A DNA stretch of 64,000 bases from Ceratodon purpureus (Eukaryota; Streptophyta; Bryopsida; Pseudoditrichales; Ditrichaceae): assembly GCA_014871385.1 (NCBI GenBank), contig CM026431.1, forward strand, positions 15,169,118 through 15,233,117, read 5' to 3'. A model generated the notes under the pieces. That model did no database searches, had not been told where the DNA came from, and saw only the letters and a program-made list of their open reading frames with translations. The position numbers and the translations under genes are program-made. This document shows positions 14,033 to 24,528 of this stretch, piece after piece; positions within the stretch are counted from its first letter, which is position 1; each line of letters starts with the position of its first letter.

Positions 14033-14631
14033 CTTTTCGCAACTGCCAAGGTTTTTGCCAAGTACAAAGAGAGATGGCTAAAGTGGTGGAACATGAGCAA
14101 AGAGAGTCGCTTGGAGTATAACCGTCCTCCATCATCAACTTCTGATTCATTTCTCCGGGTTTGGATTGATCAAGTTGCCTTTTGGGCTGGGGTATGTATT
14201 CAAATCTTTTGGCTGAAATTGTTGAATTCATTCCATGTCTTCTACCGGTAAGAGAAACAATATATTTGTTTAAAGTAAAATATGTACTTATAGAAATTGT
14301 CATTGTTTGTTACCGCAGTTAGAGGAGGAGGCTCTCAATTGTTATACCAAGATTGTAGAGGAGGACATCATACTGTTGAAGACACATGATTTACCAAATC
14401 CTGTAGAGTGCATTGGCTCTTGGAGTGAGGCTCATTCCATCACTGTGTGGGGGAAAGCCTTTAGGAATTTTTTCCTAAGGCTAGCACTTTTACCAAGAAG
14501 GAGCCATTTCTCAACCAGGCTGGTGTTGAGAATGCTATGAAGCAGGCTATCTTGAGGTATTTCTGGAGGGAGTTGGTTGTCAAGGGTGCATTTGACAAGA
14601 ACGATATTCCACAGCGGTTTAAGAAGTGAGT
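14033..14631 (+). pseudogene. spliced coding fragment inside the 3.5 kb transposon
   Basis: Exon 14033-14191 encodes about 53 residues beginning LFATAKVFAKYKERW. Its GT donor at 14192 joins in phase to an exon starting at 14319 (LEEEALNCYTKIVEED...). The second exon stays open for about 50 residues and then needs a single-base shift near 14470. After that shift a continuation of about 48 residues runs to 14631. Trp and charged residues are abundant; I cannot name the family. It may be part of the transposon's own gene or a captured host fragment. The single frame break suggests it no longer makes the full protein. Confidence 0.4.
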
Positions 14632-14863
14632 GGATGTCTCTAGCAGTAATGTATTTTTACAGATTATTAGAGAAAGCATTTTGGAGCTCCTCACCTCCAT
14701 TGGATATGAATCGGGTGTAAATTTCTACATTGATCAATTTAGAAGCCATTATCTTTTGAAAAAAACCTTTAACCACCTTCCACGGCCATAGATCCCATAT
14801 ATGCCATGTCATGCAAAATCATCTCAAAATATTCAAATAATAGTCAAAAATTTAAAAATTTAG

Positions 14864-14927
14864 TGCTCACCGCTCACCGCTCACTGCTCACCGCTCACTG
14901 CTCACCGCTCACAAGATAGCATTCCTG
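14864..14927 (-). repeat. right terminal inverted repeat
   Basis: On the minus strand it reads CAGGAATGCTATCTTGTGAG and then GTGAGCG/GTGAGCA heptamers. Copy number differs from the left arm, as expected for slippage in tandem units. Confidence 0.7.
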
Positions 14928-15169
14928 GTTCATGAACCTCTCACTCTCAAGGTTTGAACATCAAATTGCATGAAAATTGAGATCTAAGTTTACACCCTAG
15001 GATTTTAATAATAATGATTTTAATAAGAACCAGATATTATCAACTTAGGTGCCATTTTCTCTTCTAAAAAATCTTTATCTGTTAATTTTTCAAATTTCAG
15101 TAAATTATGGTCTCATCATTCTTTTTCCATGTATAGAATCATGGTAATGCCAATATTAATTTTACATAA

Positions 15170-15906
15170 GGGGGGAAGCACAATAAAGTGTACCACAAAA
15201 GTGCTTAGCTCATTGCCAATTTCAGCCATTGTTGTAAACACTAAGAAAAGTGACTTATAATTTGATGATATGTTGGAAGGGGCTTCGGGTATAGAAAATA
15301 GACTCGGTCATCTTGAGTCTACAAAATATTGGAACCGATGTGTGCCTTTTACAAAGCCTTACGAGTCACGGCAAGTGATCCAAAGTGAATGCTATCATTT
15401 GAAGAAGTGGACAGAAAAGAGTGCACAAATGTTAGAAATCACTTTTGACTGCGCTGTACCCTCCGATTATGAATTGCGGTTTCAAAAATGGGCCTAAGGA
15501 ATTCCTTTGGAAGTTTGTACAACCGAAAAGTTTCATTGGGACGTTTTTGGGGAGCTGTTTTTGACGAAACTTTTTGTGAGGTTTTTTTCACCAAACATTG
15601 TTTTTTAAATTGGAAAAAACATCCTCTAAAGACAATAGAGGGCCTCAAATGAAGAAATTAAGACTTTGGAAAAGTTCATTTTCATGATTTAGAACTAGCG
15701 GTCAAATTAAGTTTCAATTGAAGATGTTTTTTTTATGGAGATGCCTGTAAGATACCTTGTGACACCTTCAAAAGTGACTAAAATGCTCAAAAACTACACC
15801 AAAATGCTCAAAATTAGCTTTGAGCAATAAAAAACAGCACACTTCAAATTCACTTCCTAGTGATCACATGTTGCACTTTGTGGTACACTTTATTGTGCTC
15901 TCCCCC
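15170..15906. mobile_element. 0.74 kb MITE-like element with about 33-bp inverted ends
   Basis: The left end (15170-15203) contains GCACAATAAAGTGTACCACA. The right end (15873-15906) carries the same sequence on the other strand, each preceded outwards by a run of five or six G. Both flanks show ATAA next to the G-run, a possible short target duplication. The interior has a 75-codon open frame (15270-15497) without recognised motifs. No transposase. Confidence 0.65.
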
Positions 15907-16015
15907 ATAAAAAAAAATTTAGTCTTCTCACTCTTTTGTATGTCAAAATATTTTAAATTTGTTTTTGTTTTAGAGTTTGATCTTGATTATATCAATACTC
16001 TAAAATCACAATCAT

Positions 16016-16835
16016 TTTGTTATTTGAACGGATCTTTGTCTTGTTTTTGGGACAATGCTAGATTTTTTACTAGAAAATATATTGGTCTTGTCATTGAGAG
16101 AACCCTAGTCTTATCTAAACCTATTTGTCTTATCACTAAAAAGATCTTTGTCTGGTCCCCGGTCTTGTATCAACGTCTTGGTCTTGTCATTTGAGAGGAT
16201 CTTGGTCTTGTCTGAACGTCTTTGTCTTTGTCATTGTAAGGATCTTAGTCTTGTCCCAACGTCTTGGTCTTTGTCATTTGGAAGATCTTGATCTTATATG
16301 AATGTCTTGTCTTCACATTGGTTTTCTCAAAACGTCTCGGTCTTTGTTATTTAAGGTCTTGTATTAATGTTTTGGTCCTAACATTGACAGGATCTTGGTT
16401 TTGTGTAAACGTCTTGGTCTTGTCATTGACAGGATCATGGTCTTGTCTGAGCATCTTCATCATGTCATTGAGAGGATCATCTTCTTGTCTAAGCCCCATA
16501 GTCAAATCAATCACATATATAGATAAGTCTTCTTAGTACAAGAAGAATCTTGGTCTGGTCTGAGCGTTTTGGACTTATTATTGAAAAGGATCCAATTCTT
16601 GTTCAAGCTCTCCATCATGTTAGTCAAAGTACCTTAATCTTGTCTAAGCCTATTGGGCTAATCATTGGAAAAATTCCTGTCTTATCACTTAGAGGATCTT
16701 TGTTTAGTCTCACGGTCTTGGATATCTCATTGGAAGAATCTTGGTCTTGTCTGAGCCTAAATCTTCATTAAGTCTTTAAAAGGATATAGGTCATGTTAGA
16801 GCCTGAATGTTCATTAAGTAATTAAAATGATATTG
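16016..16835. repeat. degenerate minisatellite, about 50-bp unit
   Basis: Repeated blocks of the type GGATCTTGGTCTTGTC followed by a variable spacer, AACGTCTTGGTCTTGTCATT and a GAGAGGATC-like segment recur through about 0.8 kb. Units vary in length and sequence, so it is old. The open frames here are by-products of the repeat. Confidence 0.7.
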
Positions 16836-17079
16836 GTCAAATCAGAGGGGTTTCTTTATTTCACCCTATCGAGCGTTGTAACGGATGATTTGGTTGCTAG
16901 GCTCAATGGTTCCATTTTGCTGCCCTTCCCCGTTTTTGAGTCCTGTGGTCTATTTTTGGGTTTTTTTATTTTTATTTTTATTTTTATAATTAGGGCCGTA
17001 GGCTCCAGATTTCTTTCTAGAGGTCCTCTTGAGATCAGTAGGACCCCCACTCAAGCCAATAATCGTAAATTGTAATTAA

Positions 17080-17455
17080 GGTAGAAGCACCTAAAGGCTA
17101 AAACCAACAACATAAAGATTTTGAGTCTTTTTTTTTGGGGTTATTTTTGGGGTTTAATTTTCACGTGTAGAAAAATAGGTTTCTCATAGAATGCAAAAAA
17201 ATTCAAAATTTTCTTCCCAATATTGAAATAGATACATATTTTAAACACAAAAGTACTTTGTGACCCAACACTCATCTGTAGACTTTTCCATTGTCACACG
17301 GTCACACCTAGTTTGTATTAAGTTCCACTCATGAGTATACCCAAAACCACCAACTTTTTGAGTGTTTTGATTGGTCACTTTGAATTAAGTGATCTCACAA
17401 GGCTAGTTCAGCCAAGTTGGTTCTAGGGGTGCGATTGGTTTTAGGTGCTTCTACC
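17080..17455. mobile_element. 0.38 kb MITE-like element
   Basis: The left end GGTAGAAGCACCTAAA (17080) is mirrored by TTTAGGTGCTTCTACC-type sequence ending at 17455. A second matching block (TAAAACCAAC on the left, GATTGGTTTTA on the right) follows inwards. No coding content. The target duplication is not clear. Confidence 0.55.
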
Positions 17456-17468
17456 ATAAGCCAGAACT

Positions 17469-17605
17469 AAGCCCTCCCACCTCAGGTGCTTGCCTCACCG
17501 CGTAGCAGCTGAAATGGTTAACCTTGCAATTTCTATCATTTCCGAGAAGCAAAAGATTCACAGTCCACAAAATATTCCAAAAATGATATTCACATCAAAA
17601 TACAC
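17469..17605 (-). repeat. inverted copy of 54975-55122
   Basis: On the minus strand this segment matches 54975-55122 with scattered differences. Shared blocks are an ATATCATTTTTGGAATATTT-like block, a GGACTGTGAATCTTTTGCTT block, GAAATTGCAAGGTTAACC and AGCACCTGAGGTGGGAGGGC. It shows that the sequence around the HCF136 duplication was copied and inverted more than once. No gene identity is recognised. Confidence 0.65.
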
Positions 17606-17802
17606 CACAGACAAGATCTGTGAAAGAGGGGGCCGCATGGCCCTAGAATCGTTACCGTCGATCAACACTTTGCGGAACACTACCAACTGAGCGAGCAAGG
17701 AATAAATTCGCCGAGCTGCTTGATGATACCGAGTCCTGGCCACCTGACGTCGGCCTTTGAGAACCGGAATCGGAGGTAAGATGATCGGATATATTAGATA
17801 GC

Positions 17803-18161
17803 TGTGACTAAGCCTCATACAAGCATGAACTGGATGGAAAAGGTTCTGAGGTGTCGTGCAGACATGTTCGTGGAAAGGTATGTTGGAGTTCCTTGTGAGA
17901 CATTGATATTGGTGCCTGTGACTTCAGTAATCCCAATCACGTGGGCTAATGAGGATTATTTTCAGGATGCTTATCATGAATGTGCATATACTCAACGTAA
18001 ATGCCTACTTCACTCCGCTAACACTGGGTATACTGTACCACTGAAACCGGAACTGTCTTTGGAGAACAGTATTCAAGTTATTCGGATAATGCAGAAATAT
18101 GAGATCTGCAGAATATTTGATCCTTGTTGGCCATTGAGGCGGATCAGGTACACAGTATCCT
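17803..18161. repeat. segmental duplication copy A, left half
   Basis: Aligns collinearly with 56439-56755 (shared blocks GTTGGAGTTCCTTGTGAGAC, GTGCATATACTCAACGTAAA and GTACACAGTATCCT), with several small indels. It is cut at 18161 by the CACTA element, and the alignment resumes at 46616. An open frame of 149 codons (17804-18253) runs across the junction into the transposon and is therefore not a real gene. Confidence 0.85.
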
Positions 18162-18183
18162 CACTACTAGGATTTGGGGGGGT
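18162..18183 (+). repeat. CACTA left terminal inverted repeat
   Basis: Starts CACTACTAGGATTTGGGGGG and matches the right end perfectly over 22 bases. It follows the target duplication CCT. Confidence 0.95.
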
Positions 18184-19156
18184 TTGCAAGGTCTGCGCCG
18201 TAGCATTTTACACTAGGAGTCGATGGTTCACGGCCCCGTCAGGACGTTGTTAATAAGCTGCCCGGAACAGTGCTGCTACTAAAGCGCTGTTTGGGGTGTA
18301 ACGATAGCAACGCTTTTGACTTCCATTCGAACGGACGTTCTCGAACTCGTTTACCGAATATTCTCGAACCTCTGACATCGCCATGTGGCAGCCAGCACAG
18401 TCACCGAGGTTGGGAGCATCTTCATGAGAACTTCGCCTTTTGAGTTCTATTTTTTATTTTACATGGAGGGCATCTTCACCATGCATGCTGGCCATGCATC
18501 CCCATCGACCATGGCGGGGATTGCATCATCACCTTCCCGGTCAATGGCCAGGATTTCAGCAGGGCATCTCACACCTGAGTTTACCGTGAATTATAATAAT
18601 GCTCCAAATTTCAGATGAAATAATTTTTGAAAAACTGATTTTTGACGAATTAATTTACATGCCGCGTGGCGCCTCCAGAATGGCGAATGTTCTGCTACTG
18701 CTTGGTGAAACGTGGCGTGATTGCATTGGCGACTCATATGTATAATAAATATTGAATTATTAATTTGCATATTGGTGAGATTAGGGTGACCGTAAAATCC
18801 TGACTGCCACGGTGTACGGTATTTCCCTTTCCTAATTTTTAACCTATGTAATTCTCAATTGAAATACAAACAAAAAGGTAATTACAATTCAGAAAATGGT
18901 AAACAAAAACAATATTATGCTGCAATGGGAAGGACTGATAAGAACGGAGAAATGCTGTTAATTCTGCAAAAATCACAGAAATGGCTTATGAACAGTTTGG
19001 TGTGTCTCGGATTGAGGTCTATACAAGACTGTGCTACTTGAAGGGATGTATCCACTGTCAAAATGAAGTATGGAATCAGTCTAAAATTTGGAAGTTCAAA
19101 ACAGTAGGAAAGAGAAAGAAAATAAAAAACGCCGGCACACGAAGTCGACAGTCATG
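18184..19156. other. CACTA left subterminal region
   Basis: About 1 kb between the left end and the stop codon of the TNPA-like gene. Short GC-rich tracts are seen but no gene. A 77-codon open frame at 18385-18618 has no supporting feature. The region would contain the 3' untranslated part of the minus-strand gene. Confidence 0.5.
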
Positions 19157-22100
19157 CTAGTCTTCGTCTTGCGAATCGTCGGAGTCGCTCCCGGTTCCTG
19201 ATTGGTATACAGGGGCACTCTCCTCCTCGTCTTCAGCATCCCTTTCTGATCTGTCTCCCGAAGCCTCCTCAGAACTCGTGCTCTCGTCGTCTCGGCTCCC
19301 CTCTGTTCCGCTCCCGTCCTCGCTGTCGCTACTTGTGTCCGATCCTTCCGAGTAGCTGGAGTCGGAGCCGTCGTCCTCATCACTCTCCTCTTCATCTGAA
19401 GTTGTATCTTCCTTTTGTTTCTTTCCCTTATCCCTCAACTCCTTCGTGATTTCCGCTGCAACACGTACTGCTTCTTGCATTTTTTCCCCACCATTGCCGT
19501 TGCGCACATTATCCAGTGCGGCAGGGATTCCGTTCTGCTTCGCGAACAGGATTTCTTCTTCCGTCGGTGCCCTCTCAAACTCGTCCATCTGCAACAAATT
19601 ATGCAGGCTTTAGTCACGGCAGGGAAGCGAACTATTTAAATCCAAATTCAACAGAAATAGTGATGGGGAGAGAGTCTGCGAAGCATCAGAAAAAGAAGAG
19701 TGCCAGCAGAAAGTGTGCAGCGAAAAAATAGAAGACAGAAGGACCTCAAAACTCCTGGGGGGGAGAAGAACAGGGAAAACTATGGGTGGAGTAAAGATGT
19801 GCTTCCTTAATGAATGAGTGGCACAAAAAGGCAGACGATGATGAAAGGCCAGACAGAGGGGTCTGGGAGCTAGTAGGGGAGAGAAAGCAAAAATCCCAAT
19901 CAAGGTTTAAGAAAGAGAAATTGAGGGGTCAGGATTAGCGAAGATCCAGAATGGATCTCAAAGCATGGAAATAAATGAAAAGGATTGTGGAAGAACGAAA
20001 ATAACAACACCACGGTATTAATCAGACAGAGGTGCACAAACACTCACTGAACCATAATATATTAAGAACTCAGAAAAATGTATGATCATGAAAAAACGAA
20101 GAAATGGAGCCCCAGATCCACAAACACTTCTCTAAAGTGTACCAGTGGTATCCGTTCATTCAGCACACTGAGCGGCTACGAATCTAGAGATAATCCTTCC
20201 CGAGATAATATAACAGATTTCGTTTCTTGTCAACTTAAATCTGAAACTTGACGGGTCTAACAGGTGCAGCAAAGGAAGGTTAATGAAAGCGTAAATACAA
20301 TCTAACAGCTACAACCAATCCAACCTAACTCCTAAGATCACAAGACTTACTCATTTCAGAAACAAGCACCTCAGAAACGACAGGAATGACTGGAAAGGTT
20401 AAATGCAGAATGCCGCAATTATTTGCTAACTGGTGAAGATGAATAGGGTGGTGACTACAGCAAAGGAATTCCAGAGATAATATGACAGAGACGTAGTCGA
20501 AATAGTTCGATCTACAGCCATACCTAATCTGTACAGACGTCGACACGAACGAACTCTCAGCTAATATGTGAGTGACTCGAAAAAATAAAAAAGTAACGAA
20601 TATAAAAAATAAAAGAAACACAACGGATGATGGAGCAGGATATGGATACATCAGTGGGGGATGCACAGGCAGGGTTCACGGTGGAAGCTGTGCGTGATTA
20701 CTGAAAAAATCAAAAAGGATCAAGCACGAAATTCGAAATGGGGACTTCAGGAGCAGTGAAAAATCAAAACGACGGATAAATAATAGAAGACAGGATTGTG
20801 AAATCAAATAAAAACATAAGAGGGATCTACAGACTGAAATGGAAGAAAGTGACTTAGAGACTGAAATGAAAACAGAGGGGAGAACGTGCTTACCCATATG
20901 GAGATCAGTCCTTGCACCCCTCGTGGGCCTAGCTTATGGGTGAAGCCCTTCCTCCTGGTGCGCTCATCGGCAGCCACCTTGCATTTGTCAGATTTAGCTA
21001 GGAATTTCGGGTTAGACAGTGAGTCATAAATAGCATTCCAAGACTCTAAGGTTACACCACCAGCCACCGGAACAGAATTCTTATGGTTAGCCCTAGCAAA
21101 CGTCTTCCTTAATCGCATACGCCTCTCCCTAATGTTATTTCCGATCAGCTGCATGACATAAGCATCGTCCCAGTCTCCAGGGTACAGTTTCTTCAATCTC
21201 AACTTAAATCTGACTTTCGTTAGAGGGTCCTGATGCAACCAGTCAACGTGCCATGGGAACGTGTACGCCGCTCTATCAAAAGCAAAATCCTTCATGTGCC
21301 TCCAGAACTGGCCTATGGGTTGGGCCATAGAATTCACTTCGCATGGAGGCACATCCCTCACAGCGTCCCACGTCCCTACTGAACCAGGATCAGAAAACAA
21401 CATGCTACCAGACGCTGATGGGAATACAACCAGATTGGAGGAGTCACTGGAAGGGTCCCGTGCACCACCTTTTTTGGCACCCACCTGCTTAACCTTCACT
21501 GGGATGGGATGGTTTGCTCCTCCGATCCTGTTGGCTTTCGAGCTTTCACGTGGGCTGTGGGATGATTTGCCAATGAGCTTGTTTTTTTGCTCCTGTAATT
21601 CCAGCAGCAACTTGTCGATTTGAGCTACCGCTGCTGATTGCGTATCAGGCTCTTCCTCAACCAGTTCCGGTCCATTCTTCTTGTCCACACCGTCTTTCCC
21701 CTTGCGTTTCTTCTCTTTCGTTTTCTTGCCAGCGTTGCCCCGGGCCTTGCAGCCTCCACTCTGGCAGCCAGCGCCTCCCTTCTTGCAAGAGCACTTGGGT
21801 GGCTCCTTCTGCTGCTTCGAGTTCTCCCCCGGTACGACGACCAGATCCTCGCACAGCTAAACCGCACGAGTGTTGTCAGGTTTGCAGAAGCATGCGGAGA
21901 AGAAGACAAGAAAGAGGAATTTGGGAGTAGAATTATGGAGTGTTAGGGAAAAGTAGCGTACCTTTCTGTTATTGTCGATGAATGCTGCCCGTTCATCCGG
22001 TGGGAGAGTCTCGAGGAGAGATTTCAGAGAGCTCTTCACCACCATGCTGTGCACTGTTTGCCCTGGAGGAGGATTCATCCGCTTTGCAATGCTGGGGGGG

Positions 22101-23796
22101 ACTTCTTTGGGTGGAGCATCTAGACTGATGCCCGTACGTCTTGTCACAGGTTTCTTGGAAGGGCGGGGGACGGGACTCTTGATTGTTTTGCCTGAGGGTT
22201 TAGGGAAAGGCTGGACTCGCGTGCAGCAAGGACTGATAGGGGAGGGGGGTGATGCAGGTGACGAGGGTGCGGGAGTCGGAGCCGAGGGAGTATCAGGGGG
22301 AGCAGGGGAGATTTCTCCACTCCCGGCTGAGACAGCAACACTGCCCTTCGACTGCCTTGGAGGTACCGCATTGTCCAGACGCTGGGGTAAGGGAGTCTGA
22401 GGGTGCGTCCTGTCGATGGGGGCGGGAGTTCTAAGTTCTGGAACATTAGACGTAGGGGAGGTTGGGGGAGGGTTGGACTCAGACGGGTCACACTCTGGGA
22501 GAGCATCAGAGAGAGCCAGATCCGGGAATCCCGGGAATTCAACGGGGGCATGAGCATCACCCTCTACCGATGCAGGGGGGTTTAGGGGTGCAGGTTGACT
22601 TGGACTAGGGGCTGCAGGTTGAACATCAACCGAGAGCGAGGCAGGGGGGTTTAGGGGTACTGATGGAGCTGGACTATGGGCTGGGGAAGGTGACGGGATT
22701 GTGGGGGGGCGTAGGGGAGGTGAAGGTATGTCTGAGGGACTGAGAGGGGGTTCTGAAGGGAGAGGTGCAGCTGCAGGACAATGCTCGAGCGGGGAGGGAT
22801 GGGGAGGTTGAGACGTCGGTGAATTAGGTGGAGGAGGGGGCGGTGGAGAAGGAGGCGTCGTGGCAGCGCTTGAAGGGCACGGAGCGGCCTGAACAAGCAC
22901 AAGGGATTTCAGGGACACTGGATTCGAGGACGAGGCAATGCCACGACCGGGTGATGGGGGTTCGCGGCAGAGCTCCTCTCTTGTGCACCAACGCGTATCG
23001 AGTGCTGGGGATTCCTCTGCGACAATCCACGGATAGAGTGGTGGGAGCGGGGCCTTCGATGCTTGTCGGTCAAGGGCTTCTCCAGTTGTGAGTGGGCGGT
23101 GTTCCTCAGCTCCGGAGCGCACCACAGGTGTAGTGGCGTTCTCTGGTGTGAGTAGCACGGTGTCGTTCGCGCTGTGTGCTGCCTTGCTGTTGGCACGATT
23201 GCTCGCACGGCGTGAACCACCGACGTTCTCTGCGGATCCACGGTTCGAGTGGAGACTGCCGGCTGGAGCTGGGGAATCCTCGCTGCTGGCGTCTCCTTCC
23301 ACCGACGGCCGAGGCTTCGCAGAGGGCGTATTCCGTGAGCTTCCTGCGCGTCTCGAGGAAGGGGTCTTCTTCTTCTTCGCGGGAGACACTATCACGAGCT
23401 GTTGATCTCCATCTCCATTGTGTCGTTCCCTTTCTTGGCGGCGGCATCGAATTGTCCCCCCAGGTCCTTTGATCTGCGTTTCTTGCGAGGTGTCGGGGCT
23501 GCAGTCACCGAGTTCCGCACAGGAGAGCTCTGTCCAGCCGTGTCTAAGGCGGGGGACAGTATTGACTGAATTGATTTTCGGGGGCGGTGTGGAGAATCGC
23601 CAGGCGCGCTATGCTGTCGGTTCCCGGGCCCCGCGGGGACGCTGACAACATCCAATTTCGCCTTCAGTCCCTTCCCCCGAGTGCGACGGCGACGTCCTGA
23701 CTCCACCGATGCAGGGGTACTTGCTTCAACGACCGAGGTAGCTCTGAGGGGGTCTTCCTGATTGCCATCCTCGTGGTGGCGATTCCGTTTCGGCAT
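19157..23796 (-). CDS. TNPA-like CACTA protein (Transposase_24 / Ptta En-Spm type)
   Basis: Likely second protein of the CACTA element, expected to bind the element's ends in the nucleus. Exons on the minus strand: 23796-21962, 21856-20894 and 19588-19157, with matching phases at the last two junctions. The N-terminal part is basic with several Arg/Lys clusters. A long Pro/Ser-rich low-complexity stretch follows (about 22.1-23.0 kb), then a Cys-rich basic patch (KCSCKKGGAGC) and a Leu/Gln heptad region. The conserved core around 20.95-21.3 kb (DWLHQDPLTKVRFKLRLKKL, NIRERRMRLRKTFARANHKN, RTRRKGFTHKLG) resembles the Transposase_24 family. The last exon starts MDEFERAPTEEEILFAKQNG and ends in an acidic Ser/Glu/Asp tail. 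Exon 1 begins in one frame at 23796 and continues in another from about 23395, so there is either a one-base shift or an unseen small intron. The Pro-rich part alone could be mistaken for a wall protein. Confidence 0.75.
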
Positions 23797-24528
23797 TGCC
23801 GCTAAAGAACCTCTGCAACCTGAGCAGGTATACTCTGAAAAACCCGCAATGCCCTAATTAGCACCATTCTGGAACAACCTCGTAATGTGTGGTCAAACCG
23901 CCTCTGAATTGCATTAGGGGACTCAGCAAAGTATTTAGAAGAACAGGCAAACTAGAAGAGTACAGGATAAATCTAAATTCTAAAACCCTGAATTGACTGT
24001 GCGTAGTAACTGACCTAGGTTTTGGGGGTCGCCGAGCTGGAGAGGAATCAAGCTGTCGGAGACGTGCTGTCGGTACCTGAGCAAAGGGGACACACGAAGG
24101 TCAGTTTTAAAAGCAACTCAGCTCTGCATACTACGAAGGCAGATGCATACTCTACAGGACCAACTCGGAAATCATCCAATGTGGGGATTTGATGAAACGA
24201 CTGGCAAATGCAGGTGATCAAGAGCCCCGTGGCTACGGCGATTGGATCGGCAATGCAGTAACGGGGCTATCAAGCTACGGAGTAACAGAAGCAGTTCTAA
24301 ACTAATGCGCCACCTGCCCAAAACACTTCAATAACATAGCTTCGAAGAGGAAGGAAAACGGGGTCTTACTTCGTACTGTCTTGCAGAGGGGTGGGCGTAA
24401 TTGCTGGGCGGTCGAGGCTGCGGCGACCTCAACTGGAGCTGTGGAGAACACCGCGACAAATACGCTGCACTTAGCTAGTGCGCCAATTGCGGGAGATTGT
24501 TTCGATTAAGTCTTCCTTTGCAGGTCAG
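23797..24528. promoter_or_regulatory. shared divergent promoter region of the CACTA genes
   Basis: About 0.73 kb separates the start codons of the minus-strand TNPA-like gene and the plus-strand TNP2 gene. It must hold the 5' untranslated parts and promoters of both. I see no convincing TATA pair, so only the arrangement supports this call. Confidence 0.45.

Larger units (their letters stand above)
11379..14937. mobile_element. 3.5 kb DNA transposon with heptamer-repeat inverted ends
   Basis: The palindromic 10-mer GTTCATGAAC stands at both edges (11379-11388 and 14928-14937), consistent with a target duplication or the outermost inverted end. Inside it both ends read, towards the centre, about nine variable bases, then GCTATCTT and then tandem GTGAGCG/GTGAGCA heptamers. 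The left arm has about five heptamers (11404-11438) and the right arm about seven on the opposite strand (14864-14912). A 9-10 bp duplication would fit a Mutator-like element; YARNG-like termini would allow hAT. No transposase domain is recognised inside, so it is probably non-autonomous. It contains a spliced coding fragment, a 190-bp direct repeat and three copies of a 16-bp palindrome. Confidence 0.65.

Noticed and set aside
16016-16835. CRISPR-like alternation of repeats and spacers
   Set aside because: The units are degenerate, variable in length and directly tandem in an obviously eukaryotic sequence, so it is a minisatellite.
17804-18253. 149-codon open frame at the left CACTA border
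   Set aside because: It crosses the transposon junction at 18161/18162, and the sister segment at 56.4 kb does not maintain the frame.
21857-23395. Pro/Ser-rich protein resembling an extensin or formin host gene
   Set aside because: It lies within the CACTA ends and splices in phase to the Transposase_24-like core, so it is the N-terminal part of the TNPA-like protein.
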